Under the pieces are notes generated by a model. The model searched no databases. It saw only the letters and a list, made by a program, of their open reading frames with translations, and was not told the origin of the DNA. Made by a program: the position numbers and the translations under genes. This document shows, piece after piece, positions 17,183-27,377 of a DNA stretch of 64,000 nucleotides (position 1 is the first letter of the stretch; each line of letters begins with the position of its first letter). This stretch comes from Tetraselmis striata (Eukaryota > Chlorophyta > Chlorodendrophyceae > Chlorodendrales > Chlorodendraceae). The stretch is taken from NCBI GenBank assembly GCA_006384855.1, contig VCJN01001642.1, positions 53,610-117,609 of the forward strand, given 5' to 3'.

Positions 17183-18415
17183 ATGCCCATCTCGACGTCG
17201 ACCGACCCGCTCCCGCCCCGCGCCGCCACCGGCTGGCGCTCGCCCTTGATGCTCCTGATGATCATGGCCGCCGCCATGCAGCTTTCCTTTGCTGCCTGGT
17301 GGAACCTGATGAACAATTTCGCGGTGCATGAGCTGGCCTTTACCGGACGGGAGATCGGCATCCAGCAGTCGATCCGCGAGATTCCGGGCTTTCTCGCCTT
17401 TACCGCGATCTATGTGCTGCTGGTGATGCGCGAACAGACGCTGGCCTATGTCTCGCTCGCCCTGCTCGGCGTCGGCGTTGCCGCGACCGGCTATTTCCCG
17501 ACCGCCTGGGGCTTCTATCTCACCACGCTCGTGATGTCGGTCGGCTTCCACTACTACGAGACCATGAACCAGTCGCTGTCGCTGCAGTGGCTGCCGAAGG
17601 AAAAGGCCGCGGCCGGCATGGGCAAGATCATCGCCGTCGGCGCCTTCGCCCAGCTCGTCGCCTATGGCCTCATCTTCGTCGCGTGGAAGACATTCGAGCT
17701 CAGCTTCTCGACCGTGTTTCTGTTTGCCGGACTGCTGACGCTCTGCGTCGTCGGTTTTCTCATCATTGCCTTCCCGCAGTTCCGCGAAGGCGTGCCGCAA
17801 CGCAAGTCGCTGGTGCTGCGCAAGCGCTACTGGCTCTATTACGCGCTGACCTTCATGGGCGGCGCGCGGCGCCAGATCTTCACGGTGTTCGCGGGCTTCC
17901 TGATGGTCGAGCGCTTCGGCTACGACGTGCATGAGGTCGCCGGCCTGTTCCTGATCAATGGCGTGTTCAGCATGATCCTGGCACCGAAGATCGGCTCCTG
18001 GATCGGGCGCGTCGGCGAGCGGACGGCGCTGACGGTGGAATATATCGGGCTGATCGGCGTCTTCGCGACCTATGCCTTTGTCACCAACGCGACGCTGGCC
18101 GGCGCGCTCTATGTGATCGACCACGCCTTCTTCGCCATCGCGATTGCGATGAAGACCTATTTCCAGAAGATCGCCGACCCGGCCGACATCGCGCCGACCG
18201 CAGGGGTCGCCTTCACCATCAACCACATCGCGGCGGTGGTGATTCCGGTCGTCTTCGGACTTGTGTGGCTGGTGTCGCCGGCGGCCGTCTTCCTGATCGG
18301 CGCGGGCATGGCCTTCGTCAGCCTTGTGCTGGCGCGCATGGTGCCGCGCGACCCGAGCGACGGACACGAGGTGGAGCCGCTGTTTTCACGCGCAGCACCC
18401 GCGCCGGCCGAATGA
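17183..18415 (+). CDS. MFS transporter
   Basis: 410-residue membrane protein with about 11-12 hydrophobic segments, for example LMLLMIMAAAMQLSFAAWW and VFLFAGLLTLCVVGFLIIAF. The loop after segment 6 carries a basic stretch (PQRKSLVLRKRYWLYY), as in major facilitator transporters. The substrate cannot be inferred. It converges on the ferredoxin gene with a 34-base gap, and the two are probably unrelated. Confidence 0.8.
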   Translation: MPISTSTDPLPPRAATGWRSPLMLLMIMAAAMQLSFAAWWNLMNNFAVHELAFTGREIGIQQSIREIPGFLAFTAIYVLLVMREQTLAYVSLALLGVGVAATGYFPTAWGFYLTTLVMSVGFHYYETMNQSLSLQWLPKEKAAAGMGKIIAVGAFAQLVAYGLIFVAWKTFELSFSTVFLFAGLLTLCVVGFLIIAFPQFREGVPQRKSLVLRKRYWLYYALTFMGGARRQIFTVFAGFLMVERFGYDVHEVAGLFLINGVFSMILAPKIGSWIGRVGERTALTVEYIGLIGVFATYAFVTNATLAGALYVIDHAFFAIAIAMKTYFQKIADPADIAPTAGVAFTINHIAAVVIPVVFGLVWLVSPAAVFLIGAGMAFVSLVLARMVPRDPSDGHEVEPLFSRAAPAPAE

Positions 18416-18449
18416 TCGCCCGGCGCAACACGTCGCAATCAAAGGGAAG

Positions 18450-18839
<390 letters not shown>

Positions 18840-18884
18840 TCAAGCGCTGCGCGTGGCCAACCACCCGGCCGACCGCCGCAAAGT

Positions 18885-19250
18885 TCAGCTTTCAAGCAAT
18901 CCGTCGATGTAAAAGCCGGCTTCCTCGACCGCAGCGCGCAAGGGCTCCAGATCCGGCATCTCGCCGTCAAGCAGCGCCCGCTCCGCCGCATCCGCCGCGT
19001 CCGCCACCTTCCAGGCGCCGACGCCCTTCGCCGATCCGTTGACGGTGTGGACGTTTTCGCGCAGCACCGCCCTGTCGGTCGAGGTTTCGATCCGCCGCAT
19101 GGCGATCTCCGCCTGACGGGCGAACAGCCGCAACACTTCGCGTTCAAGCTCGCGATTTCCGAGCGTATGCCGGCTGAGATGAACCAGATCGACGGGATCC
19201 GCGTGTGTCGCCGCGCTCGCCTCGGCCTGCGCCAGTGCCTGCATCATCAC
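18885..19250 (-). CDS. Hpt domain histidine phosphotransfer protein
   Basis: 121-residue single-domain phosphorelay protein. The phosphoacceptor is His68 in ENVHTVNGSAKGVGAWKVAD, close to the Hpt consensus. The rest is helical, as expected for the four-helix bundle. It would shuttle phosphate between hybrid kinases and response regulators. No kinase or regulator is adjacent, so it probably serves an unlinked relay, perhaps in cell-cycle control as in other Alphaproteobacteria. Confidence 0.8.
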   Translation of the reverse strand: MMMQALAQAEASAATHADPVDLVHLSRHTLGNRELEREVLRLFARQAEIAMRRIETSTDRAVLRENVHTVNGSAKGVGAWKVADAADAAERALLDGEMPDLEPLRAAVEEAGFYIDGLLES

Positions 19251-19502
19251 CGCTGCCTTTCCTGCTGTCCCATCATCCGCGCCCGAAGGATCCGGAGCGC
19301 CGTGTCAAGTTCAAGCATCGGCAAAAATGACGAAAATCGGGTTAAATCGCGCCCGCGGCGCCCGGAGCCGGTCAACAAAGTGAATCTTTGGTTAACGCGA
19401 ATTCACGAATTGTCGTAATCCCGCGCGCAGGACGCGGCCCGTCCCGCCCGGATCGTGCCCCGACTGGACGGCGAGCCGGCGCGCGCCCGGCGGCCGTCGC
19501 CG

Positions 19503-19802
19503 TCAGGAGGCGTGGTTCGAAGCGACCGCGCGTCCGGCATCCGTCAGCCGACACACCAGCCAGTCGGGCTTGATTGGGTTGGAAAACCAAGGCTCTGCCC
19601 ACCCTGCGGCCATGCAGGCGCGGATCGTTTTTTCGGAGACGCGGCGGCCGTCGCGGTCGAAGAGCGGCAATTTTCCACCCGCCTGCGACAGGCCGCGCGC
19701 GAGCCAGGCCGCTTGCGCGCGGGTCGGCTTTCGCGACGCCGGTTCGACGGCGCTTCCCCGGCGTGAAGACGTTCGGGCTCCCCCTTTCCTGACCTGCGCC
19801 AT
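19503..19802 (-). CDS. Conserved hypothetical alphaproteobacterial protein
   Basis: 99-residue basic protein. The core KPTRAQAAWLARGLSQAGGK, followed by LPLFDRDGRRVSEKTIRACM and WAEPWFSNPIKPDWLVCRLT, looks like a small family kept in Alphaproteobacteria. The end VCRLTDAGRAV resembles a wing of winged-helix proteins, so DNA binding is possible but unproven. The start at 19802 follows AAGGAG with good spacing; an ATG at 19811 abuts it. It is divergent from the giant pole protein gene. Confidence 0.6.
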   Translation of the reverse strand: MAQVRKGGARTSSRRGSAVEPASRKPTRAQAAWLARGLSQAGGKLPLFDRDGRRVSEKTIRACMAAGWAEPWFSNPIKPDWLVCRLTDAGRAVASNHAS

Positions 19803-20059
19803 GCCACCCATCTCCTTGTCATGACTCTGCAAATTCTTGTTCCAGGACGCGGATTGTGTCATTAGCTGTGGTGGTGCGGCAAGTTCGGGCGAGTTGCGTT
19901 TAAAGGTCAGAGGCCGACCTTCAACGCTTCCAAGGTCAAGCCCGACGATTTTCGATTTCGGCAGGACTGCCGGAACCGGTGTGCCGTGCAAGGTCTCGCG
20001 GCGCCAGAAGCGCCGTGTCACCCGATGTGTAACGAGTACGGACGCGAGGCGAGTTCAAG

Positions 20060-23000
20060 ATGGCAAATCCCCCGAAGGCGAAAGATCCCGCCGAAGCTGC
20101 CCTTTCGGCGGTTGAGGAGGCGCTGAAGATCGATTTCGGCGACGACGACCAACAGCAGGCCGCCACCGCCTCGGCGGGCAGCGAGGCCAGCGCGCGCAGT
20201 GCGGAGATCAGCGCTTCGGACAGCGCGGCGACGCCCGCACGCCCGGACTCCAACCGCTCCGGCAACCGCCGCGGACGCGGCGGCGGACGGCCGACCTCGG
20301 CCGCCAACGACGACCGCCGCTCCATCGGCAACCTGATCTACGCCTTGCAGCGCCGCCCGACCTCGGCGCCTTTCTGGTTTTCCCTCGCGCTCAGCATTCT
20401 GTGGATCGCCGGCGGCTGGTGGCTCGCGTCCTCCGCCTTTTCCGCCGAAGTCGCGGCGGTCAGTTCCGCCAATGACATCATGGCCTCCCCTTCGCTGATC
20501 CTGATCGCCGTCGCGGTCGTCGTGCCGGTGCTCTTCTTCTGGGCGATGGCGCTTATGATCTTCCGCGCGCAGGAAATGCGCATCGTCGCGCGCGGCATGA
20601 CCGAAGTCGCGCTGCGCCTCGCCGAGCCGGAGGATGTGGCCAAGGAATCCATTCTCAGCGTCGGCCAGGCGATCCGCCGCGAGGTCGCCGCCATGGGCGA
20701 CGGCATCGAACGGGCGATCGCCCGCGCCAGCGAGCTGGAGGTCCTCGTCCACAACGAGGTGTCCTCGCTCGAGCGCTCCTACAATGACAACGAGCTCAAG
20801 ATCCGCTCGCTGATCGACGAACTGGTGACCCAGCGCGAAGCTGTGGTCTCCAACGCCGATCGCGTCCGCGATTCCATCACCGGCGCTCACGAAAGCCTCG
20901 CGGCGCAGCTGGATGCCACCTCCGACAAGATCAGCTCCATCGCCGACAGCGCCACGGAGCGACTGACGGGCGCCATCGACGCCCGCGTCGGCGAGCTGAC
21001 CGCCACCGTCGACGGCCGCGTGCGCGAGATCACCGACACGTTCAACACCGCCGGCGGCCAGCTGATCGACAGCCTCGCCTCCCATGGCGAAAGCTACGTC
21101 GAGCGCCTGACCGGCACCGGCCAGGATCTCGTCGAGAACATGTCGCGCACCGGCTCGGAGTTCGCCGAGACGCTGCAAAGCCGCGGCGCGGAAATCAACG
21201 ACCGCTTCTCCACTACGGCGAACGCTTTTGTCGACACGCTCACCACGCGCGGCGCGGAGATCAACGACCGGCTGGAAGAGACCTCGACCTCGCTGTTCAC
21301 CACGCTCACCGAGCGCGGAGACCAGATCAACGAGACGCTGGCATCGACCGGCACCTCCATCGTCGACACGCTGTCGCTGCGCGGCTCGGAAATCACCGAG
21401 GCGCTGACCTCGACCGGCCAGAGCGTCGGCGAGACCATCACCAGCCGCGGCGAGGAGATCACCGCCAGCCTGTCGCTCACCAGCGGCAAGCTGATCGACA
21501 CGATCACCACCCGCACCGAGGACCTGCTGTCGACCCTCGACACCCGGGTCACCGGCCTCGACACCTCGCTTGCCGAAACCGGCGACCGGGTCGTGGAGAG
21601 CATTTCGCTGCGCGGCCAGGAAGTGACCGACACGATCTCCGTCAAGGGCGCGGAAATCGTCGAGACGCTGTCCTCGCGCACCGAGGAAGTGGCAGAAATC
21701 CTGCGCGGCACCGGCGAAAGCATCGTCGTCGACCTGTCGCTGCGCGGCGGCGAGATCGCCTCCAAGCTGGACGAGACCGCCGGCAGCTTGTCGGAAACGA
21801 TCACCGTGCGCGGCACCGAGCTTGCCGACCGTCTCGGCTCCGTGGGCGACAAGATCCACGAGGCCATCTCGGTCAACGGCGAGGCGCTCGACCAGCGCCT
21901 CGAGCAGCGCAACAAGGAAATCGCGACGATCATCGACAGCCAGACGACGGCCTTCCGCGTCACGCTGGAAGATGCCTCCGCCTCGCTCACCACGTCGCTG
22001 TCGACCCATACGTCCGATTTCGCCCGCACCCTGTCGGAGACCGGCACCGAGCTTGCCCATCTCATCGGCTCGCGCGGCGAACGGGTGGTCGGCGACCTCA
22101 ACGCCATCGGCGACCGCCTCGATGCAACGCTGGCCGAGCGCGGCGACACGCTGACGCTCAGCCTCGGCGGCCATCTGGAGAAGATGGAATATCTGATCGG
22201 CGAACGCGGCGACGCGCTCATCGCCTCCGTCGACAGCCGCTCGCGCGAACTCGGCGAGACCCTGGACGGGCGCATCGAGTCGCTGCAATCCACGCTCGAC
22301 CTGCGCTCCTCCACACTGGCGGAAACGCTGGACCAGCGCATCGAAGGCTTCGACAAGACGCTGGACGGTGGCATCGGCAAGCTCGCCGTGACACTGGAAA
22401 ATCGCACCGAACAGTTCGAGAAGACGCTGTCTGAACGCACCGTCGCGCTCTCCGACGTCCTGGAGAACCGCTCCGAGGCGATCACGGTCCAGTTGTCGAA
22501 CAAGGTCGACGAGGTCGGTGCCTCGCTCAGCGCCCGCGCCGAGGAAATCGGCACCAACCTGTCGAACCGCTCCGCCGCCATCGGCGAGACCATCGAACGT
22601 CACCTCGTCAGCTTCGAGGCCTCGATCGGTGAAAAGGTCGAGCTGGCCGCCGTCTCCATGTCGGAGAAGGCCGAGCATCTGGCCGAAACCATGTCGACCG
22701 GCACGGCCCGCATCGACCAGGCGCTCGACGCCCGTGCCCGCCAGATCAGCGAGACCCTGATCGCCCGCACCCGCGAGATCGCCGCCGCCTTCGTCGACGG
22801 CCAGACCGAGATGTCGAACTCGCTCGACCAGCGTCTGACCGACGCCGGCCAGGTGCTGTCGCGCCAGAGCCAGGACCTGACCGACACGCTGTCCGACCGC
22901 ATCGCGGAGATCAACGTGTCGCTGGGCTCCAAGGTGTTCGAGGTTGCCGAAACCCTCGACAGCCGCTCGGCCGAACTGGAACGCATCCTCGCAGATCGTC

Positions 23001-25534
23001 TGGCGGCCATCTCCGGCACGCTGACGAGCGAGAGCGAGCGCGCGCGCCTGACCCTGTCGGAAGTCCTGACGGAAGCCGGCGGCACGGTGGAACGCCTCAC
23101 CGGCGTCCTCACCGGCGAGAGCGGCAAGCTCAAGGAAACCGTCGAGGTCACCCTCGACGAGGCAACCCGCAAGCTCGAGGGCGAAGGCGCACGCCTGCGC
23201 CAGATCGTGCTCGGCTCGGTCGGCGAGGCGCGCGGCGCCATGCAGAGCGAGAGCGAGAAAGCGGCCGATGCCATCGTCCAGGCTCTCAACAACGCCTCCG
23301 GCGCCATGTCGGGCGAAAGCGAGAAGATCCGCGACCTGCTGTTCTCCGCCATCAGCGAGGCTGCCCACAGCCTCGCCGCGGAAAGCGAGAAGGCCCGTGC
23401 GATGTTCGTCGGCACGCTGACGGAAATGAACGGAACCCTCGGCAGCGAGAGCGAAAAGGCCCGCGAGGAAATCACCCGTACCGTCCAGGAAGTTTCCGGC
23501 ACGCTCAACGCCGAAAGCGAGCAGGCCCGCATGGTGCTTGCCCGCACCATCGAGGAGATCCGCAACACCGTCGCCGGCGAAGCCGACGGCGTGCGGTCGC
23601 AGGTCGCCAATGCGGTCCGCGCGGCGGCCGACCTCCTGTCGGAGCGCGGCAATGCGGTCGCGGAAGACCTCGTCGCCCGCGCCGAAGCGCTCAACGCAGC
23701 GCTCGAGGAGCGCACCGGCACCCTTGCGGGTCTGGTCAGCACCGACGGCAACGCGCTTGTCACGGCCATCGAGCAGCGCGCCAACGACCTTACGGGCCGT
23801 GTCTCGGAGGTCCACGACGCGATCCTCGAGGCAATCACCGTCAAGGGCAAGGACGTCACCGACAGCTTCGCCCGCACGGGTCTGGATGCCACCCGCGCGC
23901 TGGTGGAAGCCGGCGACGAGCTGGTCACCAGGCTCGACGAGCGCAGCGCCTCGGCGGCGGAAATCCTCACCCGCACCAAGTCGCAGCTGGAAAGCGACAT
24001 CACCGGCCTGCTGGATCGCCTGAACCAGTCGAACGCCATGCTGAGCGACGTCCTCGCCAATGCGGACGACAACCTCGGCAAGGTCGAGACCTCGCTGTCG
24101 CGCAGCGCCGGCGAGTTCCGCACCGCCATCGACCGGGCGGTGTCGGAAACCTCCAGCTCAACCGAGACGCTCACCGAGCAGACCGGCGTACTGCGCAAGG
24201 TCTCCGACACGGTCCTGTCCGACCTCGCGACCCTCGCCGGTCGCCTGGAAGAGCACGGCCGCCATCTCACCGATGCCGCGAAGCATCTGGAAGAGGTCGA
24301 CCGCTCCGTGGAAAGCCGCGTTGGCGAGCGCAAGACCGCCATCGAGGATGTCGCCGACACGCTGCTGGCCAAGACCGAAGCCGTCGACAGCCTGATGCGC
24401 AGCTTCTCCAAGCAGCTTGAGGAGATGCTGGAGCAGGCCGACGGCAAGAGCCGCGACGTGACCCGTCAGCTCACCTCGGCCGCCGAAGCCGCAACGGCCG
24501 CCGTTGCCGAGCAGTTCGAATCCATGCGCATGTCGGCCGGTCTCGAGGGCCAGAAGGCCCGCGAGGCGGTTCGCGCCGCGCAGGACGACGTGGTCGCGGA
24601 AATGTCGAGCACGCTGTCGGAAGCCTCCGAACGCTTCACCGAGGCAACCACCCGCATGCGCGACGTCGCCCGCGACGTCCACCGCGAGCTGGAAAAGACC
24701 CGCGCGGAACTCAAGCGCGGCATTCTCGACCTCCCCGAGGAAGCGGAACAGTCCACCTCGGCGCTCCGCAAGGTGGTCAGCGAACAGGTGCGCGCGCTTT
24801 CCGAACTGTCGGAGATCGTCGCCCGCCAGTCGAACGCGCTCGACACCTCGCGTGCCGGGGAACGCACGGTCGCGGCCGGAGCCACACTGGCCTCCGTCGC
24901 ACGCCAGCCCGCCGCTCCGGCGGAGCCGGCACCGCGCCCTGCCCCGCAGCCGGCCGCCCAGCAGCCCGCTCCCCAGCAACAGGCCCCGCAGCAGCGTGGC
25001 GAGTTGCGCGGAGAGCTGCGTCGCAAGACGCTGAGCGACTTCGAGCCGCAGGCCCCCGCACAGGCGCCGGAGAAGCGCGCAAGCGCCTCAAACGCGCCCC
25101 AGGGCAAGGGCTGGGTCTCCGACCTGCTGCGCCGCGCCTCGCAGGACGAGGACGGAGCTGACGGCGACGAGGCGGCCCGTTCGCCGCTGCAGATGGTGGA
25201 ATCGCTCAACTCGCTGTCCATCGACATCGCCCGGGCGATCGACCACGAGACGTTCATCGACCTGTGGGAGCGCTACAAGCGCGGCGAGCGGCATGTCTTC
25301 ACCCGCCGCCTCTACACGCTGCAGGGTCAGCAGACCTTCGACGAGATCCGGCAGAAATACGCCCGCGACGGCGAGTTCCGCGCCGCCGTGGACCGGTATC
25401 TCTCCGACTTCGAGCAGCTCCTGGCCCAGGTGTCGCGCAACGACCGCGACAACATCATGAGCCAGACCTACCTCACGTCGGACACCGGCAAGGTCTACAC
25501 GATGCTCGCCCACGCCAGCGGCCGTCTGGACTGA
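20060..25534 (+). CDS. Giant apolipoprotein-like coiled-coil membrane protein, probable growth pole ring protein
   Basis: 1824 residues. A disordered basic N-terminus (1-100) precedes two transmembrane segments, about 104-124 and 144-167. About 1400 residues of amphipathic helical repeats follow, with recurring units such as SLRGSEITEALTSTGQSVGE; from about residue 980 the spacing is marked by ESEKA motifs. A Pro/Gln-rich linker (about 1615-1650) leads to a conserved C-terminal domain (SLNSLSIDIARAIDHETFID). This layout matches GPR of Agrobacterium (about 2100 residues), which forms a ring at the growing pole and is needed for polar growth in Hyphomicrobiales. Some databases call such proteins kinesin-like, with no motor domain. 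A terminator follows. Confidence 0.75.
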   Translation: MANPPKAKDPAEAALSAVEEALKIDFGDDDQQQAATASAGSEASARSAEISASDSAATPARPDSNRSGNRRGRGGGRPTSAANDDRRSIGNLIYALQRRPTSAPFWFSLALSILWIAGGWWLASSAFSAEVAAVSSANDIMASPSLILIAVAVVVPVLFFWAMALMIFRAQEMRIVARGMTEVALRLAEPEDVAKESILSVGQAIRREVAAMGDGIERAIARASELEVLVHNEVSSLERSYNDNELKIRSLIDELVTQREAVVSNADRVRDSITGAHESLAAQLDATSDKISSIADSATERLTGAIDARVGELTATVDGRVREITDTFNTAGGQLIDSLASHGESYVERLTGTGQDLVENMSRTGSEFAETLQSRGAEINDRFSTTANAFVDTLTTRGAEINDRLEETSTSLFTTLTERGDQINETLASTGTSIVDTLSLRGSEITEALTSTGQSVGETITSRGEEITASLSLTSGKLIDTITTRTEDLLSTLDTRVTGLDTSLAETGDRVVESISLRGQEVTDTISVKGAEIVETLSSRTEEVAEILRGTGESIVVDLSLRGGEIASKLDETAGSLSETITVRGTELADRLGSVGDKIHEAISVNGEALDQRLEQRNKEIATIIDSQTTAFRVTLEDASASLTTSLSTHTSDFARTLSETGTELAHLIGSRGERVVGDLNAIGDRLDATLAERGDTLTLSLGGHLEKMEYLIGERGDALIASVDSRSRELGETLDGRIESLQSTLDLRSSTLAETLDQRIEGFDKTLDGGIGKLAVTLENRTEQFEKTLSERTVALSDVLENRSEAITVQLSNKVDEVGASLSARAEEIGTNLSNRSAAIGETIERHLVSFEASIGEKVELAAVSMSEKAEHLAETMSTGTARIDQALDARARQISETLIARTREIAAAFVDGQTEMSNSLDQRLTDAGQVLSRQSQDLTDTLSDRIAEINVSLGSKVFEVAETLDSRSAELERILADRLAAISGTLTSESERARLTLSEVLTEAGGTVERLTGVLTGESGKLKETVEVTLDEATRKLEGEGARLRQIVLGSVGEARGAMQSESEKAADAIVQALNNASGAMSGESEKIRDLLFSAISEAAHSLAAESEKARAMFVGTLTEMNGTLGSESEKAREEITRTVQEVSGTLNAESEQARMVLARTIEEIRNTVAGEADGVRSQVANAVRAAADLLSERGNAVAEDLVARAEALNAALEERTGTLAGLVSTDGNALVTAIEQRANDLTGRVSEVHDAILEAITVKGKDVTDSFARTGLDATRALVEAGDELVTRLDERSASAAEILTRTKSQLESDITGLLDRLNQSNAMLSDVLANADDNLGKVETSLSRSAGEFRTAIDRAVSETSSSTETLTEQTGVLRKVSDTVLSDLATLAGRLEEHGRHLTDAAKHLEEVDRSVESRVGERKTAIEDVADTLLAKTEAVDSLMRSFSKQLEEMLEQADGKSRDVTRQLTSAAEAATAAVAEQFESMRMSAGLEGQKAREAVRAAQDDVVAEMSSTLSEASERFTEATTRMRDVARDVHRELEKTRAELKRGILDLPEEAEQSTSALRKVVSEQVRALSELSEIVARQSNALDTSRAGERTVAAGATLASVARQPAAPAEPAPRPAPQPAAQQPAPQQQAPQQRGELRGELRRKTLSDFEPQAPAQAPEKRASASNAPQGKGWVSDLLRRASQDEDGADGDEAARSPLQMVESLNSLSIDIARAIDHETFIDLWERYKRGERHVFTRRLYTLQGQQTFDEIRQKYARDGEFRAAVDRYLSDFEQLLAQVSRNDRDNIMSQTYLTSDTGKVYTMLAHASGRLD

Positions 25535-25564
25535 TCCGTCGACAACGACGCATTGAAACGAAAG

Positions 25565-25600
25565 AAGGCGCGGCCTCCGAAAGGGGCCGCGCCTTTTTTG
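25565..25600 (+). terminator. Rho-independent terminator of the pole protein gene
   Basis: GGCGCGGCC (25567-25575) pairs perfectly with GGCCGCGCC (25585-25593). An A run before and a run of six T after complete a classic terminator, 30 bases past the stop. Confidence 0.9.
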
Positions 25601-25877
25601 TTGGTGATGGAGCTCGGGGACGTCAGGCTGTGCGCCAGCTAAGGAAACCGGGGATCAAGCGCTTGAGCACTTTGGACTTTAGGTTGGCCGACACTCAGGG
25701 CGCGGAGCTGCCGGTTAACACGGCTTCATCATACTGGGACACAACTCGTTGAAGTGGCCATTCGCTGCGATGCAAAATCTACAGGACGGCAAATTCTCAC
25801 CACGGAAACATTCATCGGCCGGTCGGCCGCGCTGAACCGCCCAAGTCTCCAGCACACTAGAAGCACCTCACAGCGCT
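25601..25877. other. Intergenic stretch at the left edge of the accessory island
   Basis: About 277 bases between the terminator and the stop of the island ATPase. Composition falls toward lower GC. No gene, tRNA or clear direct repeat was recognised; the island junction probably lies here. Confidence 0.4.
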
Positions 25878-27377
25878 TCAGATTTTCGGTGTCACCCCAC
25901 CTTTTTTCAGAAGCGCTGCCCCGATGCGGAAGAGGTCGGGCATGTCGTAACGCCCGTCTGGACGGCTTGTGAGGACCCCCATCTTGGTTAGGCGATCGGC
26001 GAGGTCGGGCTCCCGACCCGACAGATCAGACTTCCGAGACGAACCGATCAACACAGGTGGGAGGGCATTCTCTCTGCCCGCAATTTTCACGGCAGCTGCC
26101 ACCGTGGCGTTCTCTGTCCAAGCGTCGAAGAAAACCTGTGGCTCTGCTGGCACCCGTAGACCCGCGAGCGGTTGCAGAACCCGCTTGATCCAAGGGTATT
26201 CCGTGTTGAGCTGCTCGATGCGGACTTTAGAGGCTTCCCGGAGCCCGTCGCGGATTGTTTGCGGCAGAAGGACGAGGGCGCCCGCATCTCGGGATTGGGA
26301 CCGCTCCGCAGCGTTTTGCATCAGGATGAGAAAGCTGCGTGGCGTCACATCTCCGAGGCCATCTGCCAGATGGTTATACGGCCAGTCGAAGGTTCTTCCC
26401 TTTCGCGGTCCTGCGCCCATGAAGTTGCCTGCCATGGACTCGAATAGCTTTTGTTGCTCGCTCTCATCGTTGGATAGTTTCCAGGTCCGAAGCTCCTCTG
26501 GCTTTTCCGGCGATTTTCCCAAGCCGCAGAACGTGAGGAAACGACCGAAGGCCTCCCCTGCCTCATTGTCAAAAGCCAATCTCGCAAACATCAGCCCGTA
26601 GAGATCCTCTTGCTTCCACGCGAGTTTGGCCGCTCCGCTGCGCAGCTTGGGCAGTTCCACAAATCTTAGCGCGAGCTCGCTCAACTGGTCCGGTCGCATA
26701 AAGAGTTTGGCCCGGACCGCATTGAATCCACGCAGCTCCCAAACGGCACGCATCAACGCGTCGATCAGCCCACTTAGGCGTCCCCAATCTTCTGAAATCG
26801 CATCAAGCGCATCAAAGACGATCAGGAGAGTTTCGCCACGGTTGGTAAGGTAGTCATCAACCACCGCCATGGCATCGGCCCAATCCTCTGGATCTGTGAA
26901 ACGGTCAAGCATGTCCTTGGGTGCGTGCTTCTGGTCAGGCTCGGTCACTTTGAGGGCCGCACCTATAAGGACTGCTTGCCAGAGGCGATCAGCGAAGTTT
27001 TTTTCTTCCCCAGATGGCACCAAGTCATCAATGACGGCCTTCGACACGCCAGCGCGGCCCACGCCACCAAATCCAATTTGGACCCGAAGTTTGTCGAGAC
27101 CCAGGCGCGGGTAGAGTTCTGAAGCAAGTTGCCTGGTATCATTATTGAACAGCACGCTTGCCCAGAAGCTCTTTCCGGCCCCGCGTGCGCCAAGAACGAG
27201 CGTGGTCGCGGGATCGAGCGCCTTGCTATGTGCGGTGGGCGCGAAGACGTCCTCCAGCTTGGCCTTGTCAGCCCCAACAATCGTCGTCGACGCACTAGGA
27301 TCAAACCGCGCGATTGCCTCGCGGATCTCGGTGATGTCTTCCGGCCTGGGGCGGCGGGATCTTTGGCGAATGGTCAT
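25878..27377 (-). CDS. P-loop ATPase of a putative defence operon
   Basis: 499-residue protein, last gene of a coupled three-gene operon. Walker A is GARGAGKS (63-70) and Walker B is LLIVFDALD (about 184-192). The C-terminus (SDLSGREPDLADRLTKMGVL, then YDMPDLFRIGAALLKKGG) looks like a winged helix. The layout recalls STAND- or AAA-type ATPases used as sensors in antiphage systems. Its ATG overlaps the upstream gene's stop by four bases. Codon and base use are less GC-rich than the flanks, suggesting transfer. I do not recognise a named system; the function is inferred. Confidence 0.7.
   Translation of the reverse strand: MTIRQRSRRPRPEDITEIREAIARFDPSASTTIVGADKAKLEDVFAPTAHSKALDPATTLVLGARGAGKSFWASVLFNNDTRQLASELYPRLGLDKLRVQIGFGGVGRAGVSKAVIDDLVPSGEEKNFADRLWQAVLIGAALKVTEPDQKHAPKDMLDRFTDPEDWADAMAVVDDYLTNRGETLLIVFDALDAISEDWGRLSGLIDALMRAVWELRGFNAVRAKLFMRPDQLSELALRFVELPKLRSGAAKLAWKQEDLYGLMFARLAFDNEAGEAFGRFLTFCGLGKSPEKPEELRTWKLSNDESEQQKLFESMAGNFMGAGPRKGRTFDWPYNHLADGLGDVTPRSFLILMQNAAERSQSRDAGALVLLPQTIRDGLREASKVRIEQLNTEYPWIKRVLQPLAGLRVPAEPQVFFDAWTENATVAAAVKIAGRENALPPVLIGSSRKSDLSGREPDLADRLTKMGVLTSRPDGRYDMPDLFRIGAALLKKGGVTPKI

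Noticed and set aside
20018-23815. 1265-residue open frame antisense to the pole protein
   Set aside because: Arises from periodic high-GC codon use of the repeats; glycine/arginine-rich with no motifs, and covered by the real gene.
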